Shown: positions 1 through 8,670, counted from the stretch's first letter. The stretch is DNA of 64,000 nt from Mesorhizobium sp. M1E.F.Ca.ET.045.02.1.1 (GCF_003952485.1 NZ_CP034447.1:6338501-6402500); one strand, 5' to 3'. Notes: generated by a model from the letters alone, not told the origin. Numbers and translations are program-made.

Positions 1-2
1 AG

Positions 3-134
3 GAGCCCGCCGAATTTGGTGGCCGCGTGCTCATTGGCCTGACATCGCATGAAGCCCTGCAGCTCGCGGCCGTGGCCAACGATGAGGCGGGATACCGGGA
101 AATCAATGTACTGGGGTCTCGTCAAGGCCAGTAA
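3..134 (+). CDS. C-terminal fragment of an unidentified protein
   Basis: An open frame runs in from the left edge and ends at TAA (132-134), giving 43 residues ending in VLGSRQGQ. The fragment contains a stretch rich in Ala and Leu (HEALQLAAVA) and has the base composition of its neighbours. The start and most of the protein lie outside the window, so no family can be assigned. It could also be a chance open frame, since only 132 bases are visible. Confidence 0.35.
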   Translation, partial: EPAEFGGRVLIGLTSHEALQLAAVANDEAGYREINVLGSRQGQ

Positions 135-223
135 GGCGGACCACGGGCGGTTCCCCTTTCCTCCGGGAAAAGCGCAGCGAACAAGCGGTTGAGACGGCCT
201 TCTGCCGGAGTGATCCAGGTCCC

Positions 224-811
224 TCACCCGGCCGGCGCGTAGCGGTTCACCACCATGCCGCAGGCATAGGCTTTCGAGCCGATCAGCGTCAGCCTGGCGA
301 AGCCGGCCTGGTCGAAGATACGGCGGCCGCTGCCCAGCACCGCCGGGTTGATGAAGAGCTGGAACTCGTCGATCAGGCCGGCGGCGATCAGCGCCGAGGC
401 GAAGCCGGCGCCGCCGAAGACGGCGATATCGCCGCCCTCGCCCGCCTTCAACGCACTGACCTCGCGCGGCAAGTCACCGCTGGCAATACTCGTGCGCTCC
501 CATCGCGAGACCTTCAGCCTGTCGCTCAGCACGACCTTGCGCGCTTCGACGATACGCTTGGCGAAGGCATAGAAACGATCCTGTGGGAACTTCCGCGCCG
601 CATTGCCCCAGTGGTTCAGGTAGCCCTCCTCGGCCATCTTGCGGCTGAGCAGAATGGTGTCAACGTTCTCGAACACAGCGTTGAAGTCCTGCCTGAGTTC
701 GTCGTCCCAGTCTCTGTCGTCGCCCCATTCCCAAAGCTGCCAGCGATGGTCCTGATCAGCTCCGACGAAGCCGTCGACCGACATCTGCATCTGCAGGATG
801 AGCTTCTTCAT
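224..811 (-). CDS. Dihydrofolate-reductase-fold (RibD C-terminal) family protein
   Basis: A 195-residue protein starting MKKLILQMQMSVDGFVG, the typical first strand and Sxx(D/G)G turn of the RibD_C/YyaP-like family. It is an NAD(P)H-dependent reductase fold found in stand-alone cytosolic proteins. The C-terminal part has the family pattern GGAGFASALIAAGLIDEFQLFINPAVLGSGRRIF, with a glycine-rich cofactor loop followed by LIDE and PVxLGxG. Length is normal for stand-alone members. It is divergent from the HxlR regulator at 917 with a 105-bp shared control region, so it is a likely target of that regulator. The substrate is unknown; these proteins are usually not true DHFRs. A second, more distant paralogue lies at 32110. 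Confidence 0.85.
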   Translation of the reverse strand: MKKLILQMQMSVDGFVGADQDHRWQLWEWGDDRDWDDELRQDFNAVFENVDTILLSRKMAEEGYLNHWGNAARKFPQDRFYAFAKRIVEARKVVLSDRLKVSRWERTSIASGDLPREVSALKAGEGGDIAVFGGAGFASALIAAGLIDEFQLFINPAVLGSGRRIFDQAGFARLTLIGSKAYACGMVVNRYAPAG

Positions 812-844
812 TGGGCGGTCCTACTCGTGTTTCTGAAAACGGTT

Positions 845-858
845 TACTTTTGGAAGTA
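845..858. promoter_or_regulatory. Candidate HxlR/DUF24-type operator (TACT-N6-AGTA)
   Basis: The spacer between the divergent reductase and HxlR genes contains TACTTTTGGAAGTA, an inverted repeat of TACT and AGTA arms separated by six bases. DUF24/HxlR regulators of the YodB type bind operators of this general form. Its position in a shared control region fits autoregulation and control of the neighbouring reductase. No binding evidence exists; the short arms could occur by chance. Confidence 0.45.
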
Positions 859-916
859 TTGACCCGCTCAATGAATGATGTCAATTGTAAAGTGATTTAA
901 AAACGGAACCGTAGCC

Positions 917-1336
917 ATGTCGACCCGGGATAGGTCCGGCTGTCCGATCAGCCTCTCGCTCGAACTGCTCGGCGACCGCTGGACGCTGCTCATCGTCCGC
1001 GACCTGGTCTTTGCCGGGAAAAAACATTTTCGCGAATTCCTGCAGTCGGACGAGGGCATCTCTTCGCGCACGCTCGCCGAGCGGCTGCAGACGCTGCAGG
1101 ATGAAGGCATCCTCACCCGCAGCCAAGATCCTTCTCACTCGCTGAAGGCGATCTACCGGCTGACGGAAGCCGGCATCGACCTGCTGCCGGTGCTGGCGAC
1201 GCTCGGCGCCTGGGGGAGCAAATATCGCAAGGCCGACGATGAGCTGGCCCGGGTTGCCGATAAGTTGGCGGCCGGCGGCGAGCCGGCGATCAAGCGGATG
1301 AAGGATAAGCTGCGGGCGGAGCATCTGGCCTGCTGA
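917..1336 (+). CDS. HxlR (DUF24) family winged-helix transcriptional regulator
   Basis: A 139-residue cytosolic DNA-binding protein. The family signature is clear: Cys at residue 9 (SGCPISLSLELLGDRWTLLIVRDL), then the winged helix-turn-helix with FREFLQSDEGISSRTLAERLQTLQDEGIL and a wing ending YRLTEAGIDLLPVL. Many HxlR regulators sense electrophiles or oxidants through that N-terminal Cys. It is divergent from the DHFR-fold gene at 811, and a TACT-N6-AGTA palindrome sits between them, so it probably represses both. Its stop codon (1334-1336) lies inside the terminal inverted repeat of the intergenic element that follows. Confidence 0.9.
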   Translation: MSTRDRSGCPISLSLELLGDRWTLLIVRDLVFAGKKHFREFLQSDEGISSRTLAERLQTLQDEGILTRSQDPSHSLKAIYRLTEAGIDLLPVLATLGAWGSKYRKADDELARVADKLAAGGEPAIKRMKDKLRAEHLAC

Positions 1337-1498
1337 TCTCCCCCCTTGAGGGGGAGATGTCGCCGAAGGCGACAGAGGGGGTCGCCGCGCGTGGAGCGCC
1401 GACGCTTTCGCGACGAGAGACAACGTCGGCGATCTACATGAAACGACCCCCCTCTGGCCTGCCGGCCATCTCCCCCGCGAGGGGGGAGATCAGCAGGC
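1328..1498. repeat. Palindromic intergenic element, family A (copy 1)
   Basis: A GC-rich element bounded by a perfect 18-bp inverted repeat, GCCTGCTGATCTCCCCCC at 1328-1345 and its complement at 1481-1498. Internal motifs (GGGGGAGATGTCGCCGAAGG, then GACCCCCCTCTGGCCTGCC) recur in the copies at 7412 and 40371. It contains no gene. The left arm overlaps the last codons and stop of the HxlR gene. Folding as RNA would give a long hairpin that could end transcription or stabilise an mRNA end. It is a short repeat without coding capacity, not an insertion sequence. Confidence 0.85.
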
Positions 1499-1537
1499 CT
1501 CCCCGCCAACACCTTATTTGCCCGACAAATTATAAGT

Positions 1538-1552
1538 TGACTCTTTTACTCA
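1538..1552 (+). promoter_or_regulatory. Candidate iron-responsive operator (TGA-N9-TCA)
   Basis: TGACTCTTTTACTCA matches the TGA-N9-TCA form described for the iron-responsive operator bound by RirA in rhizobia. It lies 30 bp upstream of the TonB receptor start at 1582, in an AT-rich patch (AAATTATAAGTTGAC). Six fixed bases are weak evidence by themselves; the position in front of a siderophore receptor is what makes it credible. A Fur or Irr site is the alternative. Confidence 0.45.
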
Positions 1553-1581
1553 TCTTGAATAGCGCTGCCGGCGGTATCGAG

Positions 1582-3717
1582 ATGGGGATCGGCGTGATGA
1601 ACAACCGGCGCGTTCTGGCGGGGTTTTTGCTGGCAACGACTTTCCTGCATCCGCCACATGCGTTGGCGCAGGGGAAACAGGAAGTGCTGGCGCCGATCCA
1701 GATCGAGGGCGAGGCCGGCGAGGGTGCCTCCGACTTCGACGGCTACAAGGCGAAGAAAGACGCCAGCGCCGCCAAGTCCGCCCAGCCGCTGGAAAAGACG
1801 CCGCAAGCGGTGAGCGTGGTCGGCAGCCGGCAGATCGAGGACCAGGCCGCGCGGACCGTCGTCGAGGCGACGCGCTATGCGCCGGGCATCCGCTCCGAAA
1901 CCTTCGGCAACGACACCCGCAACGACTGGTTCCTGATCCGCGGCTTCTCCTCGCAAGTCAGCAGCTACTTCCTCGACGGGCTGCAGCTGCAGTCGAGCGA
2001 CAGTTTCGCGACCTGGAAGGTGAACCCCTATCTGCTCGACCGCATCGACGTCCTGCGCGGGCCGTCCTCGGCGCTCTACGGCGCCTCTAACCCGGGCGGC
2101 CTCATCAACCTCGTCTCCAAGCGGCCGACCTTCCAGAACCGCGGCGAGACGGCGATCGGCGTCAACGAGTTCGGCAATCTATGGACCGGGCTCGACGTCG
2201 AGGGCGTCAACAAGGACGGCACGCTCGCCTACCGCTTCATCGCCACCGGCAATTATGGCGGCACCCAGGTCGACTATACCGACAACGACCAGTTCGCCAT
2301 CATGCCGGAAATCACCTGGAAGCCGGACGAGGACACCAGCCTCACCGTCTATGCCAATGTCTCGAAGCTGAAGACGCGCGGCCAGAACTTTTTGCCGTAT
2401 GAAGGTACGGTCGTCGACGCGCCCTTCGGGAAAATCCCGCGCGAACTATTCACCAGCGAGCCCAGCGTCGACAAGTTCGAGCGCTCGCAGCAGATGGTCG
2501 GCTACGAATTCGAGCACCGCTTCGACAATGACGTGACCGTGCGCCAGAACCTGCGCTACGGCCATCTCAACGTCGATTTCCGCAACGTCTACGGTGAAGG
2601 CTGGGTAAGCACGCCGACCACCACCACGGCGTTGCTCGACCGCGCCAACTTCCTGTCCAAGCCGGATCTCGGCCTGTTCAGCGTCGACAACCAGGTCGAA
2701 TGGCAGACGTCCACGGGCCTGATCGACCACACGCTGCTTCTCGGGCTCGACTACAAGCGCTTCGACCTGCATGACGAGTCGGGCTACGAAGACGCCCCGC
2801 CGCTCGATGTGCTGAACCCTGTCTACAGCGGCGCGCCGCCGGTCACATCGCGCTACGACCAGTCGAACACGCTGCAGAACCAGACCGGCCTCTACGCCCA
2901 GGACACGATGCAGATCGACCGCTGGAATTTTGTGTTCAGTGGCCGCTACGACGACGTGCAGACCAAGGTCACCGATCGCCCGACCGGGGTGCGCACCAGC
3001 TATTCCGCCGACGCCTTCAGCGGCCGCGCCGGCGTCATCTACAATTTCGACAACGGCATCTCGCCTTATGTCAGCGTCTCGCGCTCGTTCCTGCCATTGA
3101 CCGGCACCGACACGGCCACCGGCCATGCCTTCAAGCCGGAAACGGCGGTGCAATACGAGGCCGGTGTCAAATACCAGCCGACATGGCTGCCGGATGTGAT
3201 GCTGACCGCATCGCTGTTCGACCTGACTCGCGAAAACGTCGTGACCAGCGATGGCGTGCTGTTCAACCGGCAGATCGGCAAGGTCAATTCGCGCGGCGTC
3301 GAGCTCGAAGCCGTCGGCCAGCTGACGCCGGACCTGAAGCTGACCGCCGCCTACACCTGGTACGACCTCAAGATCGAGGAAGGCAATCCGGCCGAGATCG
3401 GCAAGGTGACGACCGGTACGCCGGAACAATTCGCTTCGCTGTGGCTCGACTATGCGATCCCCTCCGACCGCTTGCCAGGCATCACCATCGGCGGCGGCGT
3501 GCGCTATGTCGGCTCTTCCTACGCGGATGCCGCCAACACCCAGAAGGTGCCGGACTACGCCGTGGTCGACGCCGCGATCCGCTACGAGAAGGACAACTTC
3601 AAGGCGGCGCTCAACGTCTCCAACCTGTTCGACAAGGCCTATGTCGCCTCCTGCAACATCACCTGCTTCTACGGCGAGAGCCGTGAGATCAGCCTGACAA
3701 TGGGCTACAAATGGTAA
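1582..3717 (+). CDS. TonB-dependent siderophore receptor
   Basis: An outer-membrane ferri-siderophore importer. I place the start at ATG 1582: the longer frame from 1357 would run through repeat element A, while 1582 gives 711 residues with a signal peptide (NNRRVLAGFLLATTFLHPP..ALAQ). An equally possible ATG is at 1597. After the signal comes EVLAPIQIEG, a TonB-box-like stretch, then the plug domain (KTPQAVSVVGSRQIEDQAA, IRGF, LDRIDVLRGPSSALYGASNP, GGLINLVSKRPT). The rest is beta-barrel strand repeats ending in the C-terminal aromatic SLTMGYKW. It heads an operon with the binding protein at 3737 and the permease at 4614. Size and motifs match the FhuA/FpvA-like siderophore receptor group; the ligand cannot be told. 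Confidence 0.93.
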   Translation: MGIGVMNNRRVLAGFLLATTFLHPPHALAQGKQEVLAPIQIEGEAGEGASDFDGYKAKKDASAAKSAQPLEKTPQAVSVVGSRQIEDQAARTVVEATRYAPGIRSETFGNDTRNDWFLIRGFSSQVSSYFLDGLQLQSSDSFATWKVNPYLLDRIDVLRGPSSALYGASNPGGLINLVSKRPTFQNRGETAIGVNEFGNLWTGLDVEGVNKDGTLAYRFIATGNYGGTQVDYTDNDQFAIMPEITWKPDEDTSLTVYANVSKLKTRGQNFLPYEGTVVDAPFGKIPRELFTSEPSVDKFERSQQMVGYEFEHRFDNDVTVRQNLRYGHLNVDFRNVYGEGWVSTPTTTTALLDRANFLSKPDLGLFSVDNQVEWQTSTGLIDHTLLLGLDYKRFDLHDESGYEDAPPLDVLNPVYSGAPPVTSRYDQSNTLQNQTGLYAQDTMQIDRWNFVFSGRYDDVQTKVTDRPTGVRTSYSADAFSGRAGVIYNFDNGISPYVSVSRSFLPLTGTDTATGHAFKPETAVQYEAGVKYQPTWLPDVMLTASLFDLTRENVVTSDGVLFNRQIGKVNSRGVELEAVGQLTPDLKLTAAYTWYDLKIEEGNPAEIGKVTTGTPEQFASLWLDYAIPSDRLPGITIGGGVRYVGSSYADAANTQKVPDYAVVDAAIRYEKDNFKAALNVSNLFDKAYVASCNITCFYGESREISLTMGYKW

Positions 3718-3736
3718 CGGCCGCCGGTCGGGGCTC

Positions 3737-4624
3737 GTGATCGCAACGCTTTTGGCATTCCTGCTTGCGCTGCTGCCGGTGCCGCCGGCGGCTGACGAGG
3801 CCGTGCCCTCACATGCCGAGCGCGTCGCCACCATCGATTGGGGCACGGCCGAGACGCTGCTGGCGCTGGGCATCACGCCGCTTGGGCTTGCCGAAACCGC
3901 CGGCTACCGCGACTGGGTCGGCTCGCCTGCCCTGCCCGCCAATGTCGCCGAGATCGGGCTGAGGGCGACGCCCAGCCTCGAATATCTGGCGGCGCTGAAA
4001 CCGGACGTGATCCTGTCGACGCCGCAGTTCACGGCGATCGAGCCGGTGCTCGGCAAGATCGCGCCGGTCATCAGCCTCGCCACCTTCACCAACGACCTCG
4101 AGCCCTACCGCCATGCGCAGGAGAACGCGATGCGGCTCGGCGCGGTGCTGGGCCGCGAGCAGGCGGCGGCCGATCTGATCGCCGCCACCGACGGCAAGAT
4201 TGCGACGTTGAGGGATGCTATCGGAACGGCGCAGACCAAGCCGGTGCTGGTGCTCTATTTCCAGGACGACCGCCATGCCTGGGTGTTCTGCCGCGGCAGC
4301 CTCTTCGACGACGTGCTGAAGCGCGCCGGGCTCGCCAACGCCTGGACCAGCGACGGCAATTTCTGGGGTTTTGCCGATGCCGGCGTCGACCAGCTCTTCG
4401 CGATCCGCGACGCGGCCCTTTTGGTGATCGAGCCGGTGCCGCCAGCCGTGCGCGCCAAGCTGGCGGCGCGTGACGGGCTGCTCGGCCAATTGCCGGTCTT
4501 CGCCCCTGGCAACCATGCGATCCTGGAGAGCGTCTGGGGTTTCGGCGGCCTGCCGTCGGCCGGCCGCTTCGCCGATCTGCTTCTCAAGCACACGCGGCTT
4601 TTCGAGCGCGGCCATGCTTCATGA
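3737..4624 (+). CDS. Periplasmic iron-siderophore binding protein (FhuD/FecB-like)
   Basis: A 295-residue solute-binding protein of the helical-backbone type, reading from GTG 3737, 20 bp after the receptor stop. A signal peptide is visible (MIATLLAFLLALLPVPPAADEA). Family features follow: RVATIDWGTAETLLALGITPLGLA, ATPSLEYLAALKPDVILSTPQ, and late VWGFGGLPSAGRFADLLL. It should deliver the ferri-siderophore from the receptor to the inner-membrane permease. It overlaps the permease start by 11 bp, which indicates translational coupling. No lipobox Cys is seen. Confidence 0.88.
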   Translation: MIATLLAFLLALLPVPPAADEAVPSHAERVATIDWGTAETLLALGITPLGLAETAGYRDWVGSPALPANVAEIGLRATPSLEYLAALKPDVILSTPQFTAIEPVLGKIAPVISLATFTNDLEPYRHAQENAMRLGAVLGREQAAADLIAATDGKIATLRDAIGTAQTKPVLVLYFQDDRHAWVFCRGSLFDDVLKRAGLANAWTSDGNFWGFADAGVDQLFAIRDAALLVIEPVPPAVRAKLAARDGLLGQLPVFAPGNHAILESVWGFGGLPSAGRFADLLLKHTRLFERGHAS

Positions 4625-6563
4625 CCGCCGCCGGCTGGCGGTCTCTTTCGCGGGCGGCGCCTATTTGTTGCTCGTCGGCGGACTGATCGCCCATAACATC
4701 GCCGATATCGGCGGCAGCGAAGCGGTGCGCGCGCTGCTCCTCGACTACGCCTATTGGCCGCGCCTCACGGTGTCGCTGCTGGCGGGCGCGGCGCTGGGTC
4801 TGGCCGGCGTCTTGATGCAGCAGGTGCTGCAGAACCCTCTTGCCGCGCCGGAAACGCTCGGCGTCAACGCCGGCGCGCATCTGGCATTAACCATCGGCCT
4901 GCTTGCCGCGCCTGCCTTGCATGCCGCGCATCCGGAGCTGCTGGCGATCGCCGGCGCCTTCGCCGCCTGGGGGCTGATCGCCGCGGTCGGCTGGCGCTGG
5001 CGTGCCGACCCGACGACGCTGATACTCTGCGGCTTCGTCGTCAGCTTCGCGCTGGGCTCGATCTCCAGCCTCCTGATGCTGCTCAACCAGCAATATCTCG
5101 CCTCGATGTTCATCTGGGGCGCCGGCTCACTGGTCGAGGACGGCTGGAGCGGCGTCGAGCAACTGGCGCTGCGCGTCGCGACCGGCGCAATCGCCACCAT
5201 GGCCTTGGCGCGGCCTTTGCTCATCCTCGGCTTCGGCGACCAGCAGGCGAAGAGCCTCGGCCTGACCACGCTCTTGAAGCCGCTGCTTGTGGCTATTGCC
5301 GTGCTGCTTTCGGCGAGCGTGGCGGCGGCCGTCGGCATCATCGGCTTCGTCGGGCTGGCGGCTCCCCATCTGGCGCGCGTTCTCGGCGCGGAAAAGCTCG
5401 GCGAGCGGCTGGTCGCCGCGCCCCTGGCGGGCGCTGCCCTGGTGCTGATGGTCGACCAGCTCATCCAGCTCCTGCCGCCCGACCAGGCCGCCGATCTGCC
5501 GACCGGCGCCGTCACCGCGCTGATCGGCGCGCCGATGCTGATCTTCTTGCTGAGACGCGTGCCGCGCCTGATGCTGAAGACTGACGGCGGGCTGGTGGCA
5601 AGCCTCGGTACCGGCGGCGCAAGGCGGCCGGCGCTTGTGCTCGCCGGACTGGCGATTGCGCTTGCGTTGGCGCTCGCGCTAGCCTTCCTCGTTGGCCGCG
5701 CGCCGGATGGTTTCGGCTTTTATTCGGAGGCTTTCCCCTGGCGGCTGCCGCGCGTCGTCGCCGCCTGCGGCGCGGGGCTGGGGCTCGGCGTCGCCGGCTG
5801 TCTCGTCCAGCGCCTGTTCGCCAATCCAATGGCGAGCCCGGAAATCCTCGGCATCGGCGGCGGCGTCGCCATGGGGCTGATCGCGGTGCTGCTTCTCTTC
5901 GCCGATGCCGGCGCCGAGCTGCAGCTTGTCGGCGCGACGGTCGGCGCGCTGGTTGTCACCGGCGCGATCCTGCTGCTCGGGCTCGACAGCGGCTTCACGC
6001 CGGAGCGGCTGCTGCTGACCGGGATCGCCATCACCGCGCTGCTCGATGCCTCGAGCCTGCTTTTCCTGGCGCTCGGCGATCCGCGCTCGGGCCAGGTGCT
6101 CGCCTGGCTGAGCGGCTCGACCTATTGGGTGGAGCTGGATTTCGCCGTCCTCGTGCTCGGCGCCGGCATTGCCGGGCTGCTGCTCGCCGCGCTTGCCGGG
6201 CGCTGGCTGGAGATCCTGCCGCTGGGAGCAGGCATGGCGACCAATCTCGGCGTTCCGCTGCACGCAGCGCGTCTCACCGTGCTGGTGCTGGCGGCGGTCA
6301 CGACCGCGGCGGCGGCGCTGATCGTCGGACCGATGAGCTTCGTCGGTCTGCTCGCGCCGCACCTGGCCGGGCTCATCGAACTGCGTCGCGCCAGGCCGCA
6401 ACTGTTCGGCGCCGCGATGATCGGGTCTGCGCTGGTGGTGTTCGCGGATTGGATGGGACGCGTGGTGTTTGCGCCGACGGAGCTGCCGGCGGGGGTGCTG
6501 TCGGTGCTGATCGGGAGCGTGGCGGTGATGGGGGTTGCGATGGGAAGGCGGAAGACCTCCTGA
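4614..6563 (+). CDS. fhuB: Fused double-domain iron-siderophore ABC permease (FhuB-like)
   Basis: The inner-membrane channel of the siderophore transporter. ATG 4614 gives 649 residues; the frame is open upstream to 4470 but that part overlaps the binding-protein gene and is not hydrophobic. Two homologous FecCD/BtuC domains are joined in one chain, as in FhuB. The first half has LLAGAALGLAGVLMQQVLQNPLAAPETLGVNAGA; the second repeats it with GAGLGLGVAGCLVQRLFANPMASPEILGIGGG. Each half has the EAA-like coupling segment (IGFVGLAAPHLARVLGAEKL and PMSFVGLLAPHLAGLIELRR). About 18-20 membrane helices are expected. No ATP-binding subunit follows; the next gene is a metabolic enzyme. The FhuC partner must be encoded elsewhere or shared. 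Confidence 0.9.
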   Translation: MLHDRRRLAVSFAGGAYLLLVGGLIAHNIADIGGSEAVRALLLDYAYWPRLTVSLLAGAALGLAGVLMQQVLQNPLAAPETLGVNAGAHLALTIGLLAAPALHAAHPELLAIAGAFAAWGLIAAVGWRWRADPTTLILCGFVVSFALGSISSLLMLLNQQYLASMFIWGAGSLVEDGWSGVEQLALRVATGAIATMALARPLLILGFGDQQAKSLGLTTLLKPLLVAIAVLLSASVAAAVGIIGFVGLAAPHLARVLGAEKLGERLVAAPLAGAALVLMVDQLIQLLPPDQAADLPTGAVTALIGAPMLIFLLRRVPRLMLKTDGGLVASLGTGGARRPALVLAGLAIALALALALAFLVGRAPDGFGFYSEAFPWRLPRVVAACGAGLGLGVAGCLVQRLFANPMASPEILGIGGGVAMGLIAVLLLFADAGAELQLVGATVGALVVTGAILLLGLDSGFTPERLLLTGIAITALLDASSLLFLALGDPRSGQVLAWLSGSTYWVELDFAVLVLGAGIAGLLLAALAGRWLEILPLGAGMATNLGVPLHAARLTVLVLAAVTTAAAALIVGPMSFVGLLAPHLAGLIELRRARPQLFGAAMIGSALVVFADWMGRVVFAPTELPAGVLSVLIGSVAVMGVAMGRRKTS

Positions 6564-6679
6564 GGTTTCCGCGAGCCCCCCGTGTCCAGCCGGACAAAGG
6601 TCGGCAAGCCTAACCATCCGCCGTTTCCGCTTTGCCCTGCCTGCGCTAGACTTGGCCCAGCAACAGGATCGCCATCGTC

Positions 6680-7405
6680 ATGATCGTCCAGGCTTGCATC
6701 AACGGCGCCCGCTCCGCCGATTTCCATCCGGCCCTGCCACTCGACGCGCATGCCATGGCGCGCGATGGCGCGGCCTCGATCGCGGCGGGCGCCGCCGAGT
6801 TGCATGTCCATGCGCGCGGCGCCGACCATCAGGAAAGCCTCGCCCCGGAAGCGATGGACCGGACGGTGGCGGCGCTGCGCCGCGCCTGTCCGGGCACGCT
6901 GATCGGTGTCTCCACCGGCGCCTGGATCGAGAAGGACGACAGGCGCACGCTTGCGGCAATCGCCGGCTGGAAGGAGCTGCCCGACTACGCCTCGGTCAAT
7001 CTCAGCGAAGCGGCGGCGCCGGAAGTGATGGAGGCCTTGCGCGACCGCGGCGTCGGCATCGAGGCCGGGCTGGCATCGATCGGCGACGCGCTAAGGTTGG
7101 CCAGCCTCGACCATGGCAGGCGGGTGCTGCGCGTGCTGATCGAGATTTCCGAGCAGAAGCTGGACGAGGCATTCGCGATTGCAAACGGCATTGTGAAGGT
7201 GCTGGAACGCGAAGGCGTCCATCGCGCGATCCTGCTGCATGGCGAGAACGCGACCGTGTGGCCCTTCGTCGAGCGGGCGGCGGCGCGGAAATTTTCGACG
7301 CGCGTCGGACTGGAGGACGGCAAGGAGTTGCTGGACGGAAGTGTGGCTGCGGGGAACGCCGCGCTGGTTGCCGCGGCGGTGGGGATTTATCGAGGCAACA
7401 GATGA
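6680..7405 (+). CDS. Beta-keto acid cleavage enzyme family protein (BKACE, DUF849)
   Basis: A 241-residue TIM-barrel protein of the BKACE family. Members condense a beta-keto acid with acetyl-CoA and release acetoacetate plus a CoA ester. The start motif MIVQACINGARS matches the family's first strand (x-AxNGAR). The metal-binding His pair is in AAELHVHARGADHQESL, and GVSTGAWIE and EAGLASIGDA follow the usual order, with late RVGLEDGKELLDG. It is shorter than typical members (about 270-310 residues). It lies 116 bp after the siderophore permease and is probably transcribed separately. The substrate cannot be inferred. Confidence 0.85.
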   Translation: MIVQACINGARSADFHPALPLDAHAMARDGAASIAAGAAELHVHARGADHQESLAPEAMDRTVAALRRACPGTLIGVSTGAWIEKDDRRTLAAIAGWKELPDYASVNLSEAAAPEVMEALRDRGVGIEAGLASIGDALRLASLDHGRRVLRVLIEISEQKLDEAFAIANGIVKVLEREGVHRAILLHGENATVWPFVERAAARKFSTRVGLEDGKELLDGSVAAGNAALVAAAVGIYRGNR

Positions 7406-7411
7406 CGGTCT

Positions 7412-7592
7412 ATCTACCCCCTTGCGGGGGAGATGTCCGGCAGGACAGAGGGGGGTGTGAAGGATCGCCGGCGCAGGCGGTTTCTCGCAATAGACCTTGC
7501 ACCGGATGTCGTGACCGACAACAGCTGACAAGCTAGCGGGACAGCACCCCCCCTCTGCCCTGCCGGGCATCTCCCCCGCAAGGGGGGAGATT
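7412..7592. repeat. Palindromic intergenic element, family A (copy 2)
   Basis: The spacer between the BKACE gene and the adenosine deaminase gene is filled by a second family A element. Its left part (CTTGCGGGGGAGATGTCCGG, then CAGAGGGGGG) is mirrored on the right (CCCCCCTCTGCCCTGCCGGG, then CATCTCCCCCGCAAGGGGGG). The middle, about 7450-7540, differs from the other copies. It separates two convergent genes and may act as a two-way terminator. Confidence 0.8.
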
Positions 7593-7677
7593 GGCGCTCC
7601 GGCCTCACCGCCTATCCGCATCGGCCCTGAGTTCCGCGCCTCTCGTTCGGTTGGAGCACCTAGGAACGGAAGCCTTG

Positions 7678-8670
7678 TCAGCCCCGCCAAATCGCCAGGT
7701 CCGCCAGGATCCGTGCCTTCACGGCAGGATCGGCATAGCTCGCATGCACCGATGTCGCGGCGAGCTGGCGGATTGTTTCGCCGTCCCAGCCAAAGGTATC
7801 GGCGCAGGCGGCGTAAGAGGCTTCAAGGGTCGTGTCGAGCAGCGCCGGATCGTCGGTGTTGATCGAGACGGCGACGCCGGCCTTGCGGAGCGCATCGATA
7901 GGATGTTCGGCAAGCGCTGGATAGACGCCGAGCGTGATGTTGGAGATTGGGCAGATGCCAAGAGGAATCCGCCGCTGCGCCAGCAGGTCGACCAGGGCCG
8001 GCTCCTCGATCGCCCGCACGCCATGGTCGATGCGGTCGGCGCCCAGCAGTTCAATCGCGTCGCGGACACCTTCAGGACCGCTCGACTCGCCGGCATGGAC
8101 GGTCCGCCGCAATCCGGCCGCCGCGGCGCGGCGGAATGCCTCGGCGAAGCGCGGACCGGTGCGGCCGGCGGCCGCTTCGTTGCCGTCGATCGAAAGGGCA
8201 ACGACGCGCGGATGCCTGATCCTGCTCAGCAACTCCACCAGTTCGATGGCATCCTCGGCCGACTGGGTGCGCAGCAGGCTGACGCAAAGCCCGACCGACG
8301 GGTAGCCATCCTGCTCGGCGGCCGCGAAACCCGCATCGAAGGCGTCGATCATTCCGGGGATGTTCCCGTGCCAGTGCGGCCAGTGGGTCGGGTTGACGAT
8401 GACGTCGGCGTAGCGCACGCCGCTTTTGGCCATGCGCCGCGCAAATTTATAGGCGGTGACGGCCAGTTGCTCACGCGTGCGGAACGTGCCGCACAGCCAG
8501 TCGAGCATTTCGAGGAAGCTCTTCAGGTCGTGGGCCTCGAAGAGCCTGTCGCGCGGGGCGCGCAGCGGAATGCCGGCCTCCTCGCAATTCCTGATCACGT
8601 CGTCGGCCTCGAAACAGCCCTCGACATGGATGTGCACTTCAGCCTTCGGCAATGCGATGTAGTCGGTCAA
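7678..8670 (-). CDS. add: Adenosine deaminase family protein
   Basis: A 330-residue cytosolic metal-dependent deaminase that would convert adenosine (or adenine) to inosine (or hypoxanthine) in purine salvage. The zinc ligands and catalytic motifs are present in order: PKAEVHIHVEG near the N-terminus, TVHAGES with its His and Glu near residue 190, DRIDHGVRA, ICPISN and SINTDDPALLDT with the final Asp pair. The first motif reads HIHVEG rather than the common HxHLDG. Adenosine deaminase and adenine deaminase type 2 share this layout, and sequence by eye does not separate them. Flanked by repeats A and B, it looks monocistronic. Confidence 0.88.
   Translation of the reverse strand: MTDYIALPKAEVHIHVEGCFEADDVIRNCEEAGIPLRAPRDRLFEAHDLKSFLEMLDWLCGTFRTREQLAVTAYKFARRMAKSGVRYADVIVNPTHWPHWHGNIPGMIDAFDAGFAAAEQDGYPSVGLCVSLLRTQSAEDAIELVELLSRIRHPRVVALSIDGNEAAAGRTGPRFAEAFRRAAAAGLRRTVHAGESSGPEGVRDAIELLGADRIDHGVRAIEEPALVDLLAQRRIPLGICPISNITLGVYPALAEHPIDALRKAGVAVSINTDDPALLDTTLEASYAACADTFGWDGETIRQLAATSVHASYADPAVKARILADLAIWRG

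Noticed and set aside
1357-1581. N-terminal extension of the TonB receptor
   Set aside because: It runs through repeat A and the iron box; ATG 1582 leads directly into a signal peptide.
2446-3876. Long minus-strand frame of 476 codons opposite the TonB receptor
   Set aside because: Antisense shadow of a high-GC gene; His/Arg/Val-rich composition without domain pattern.
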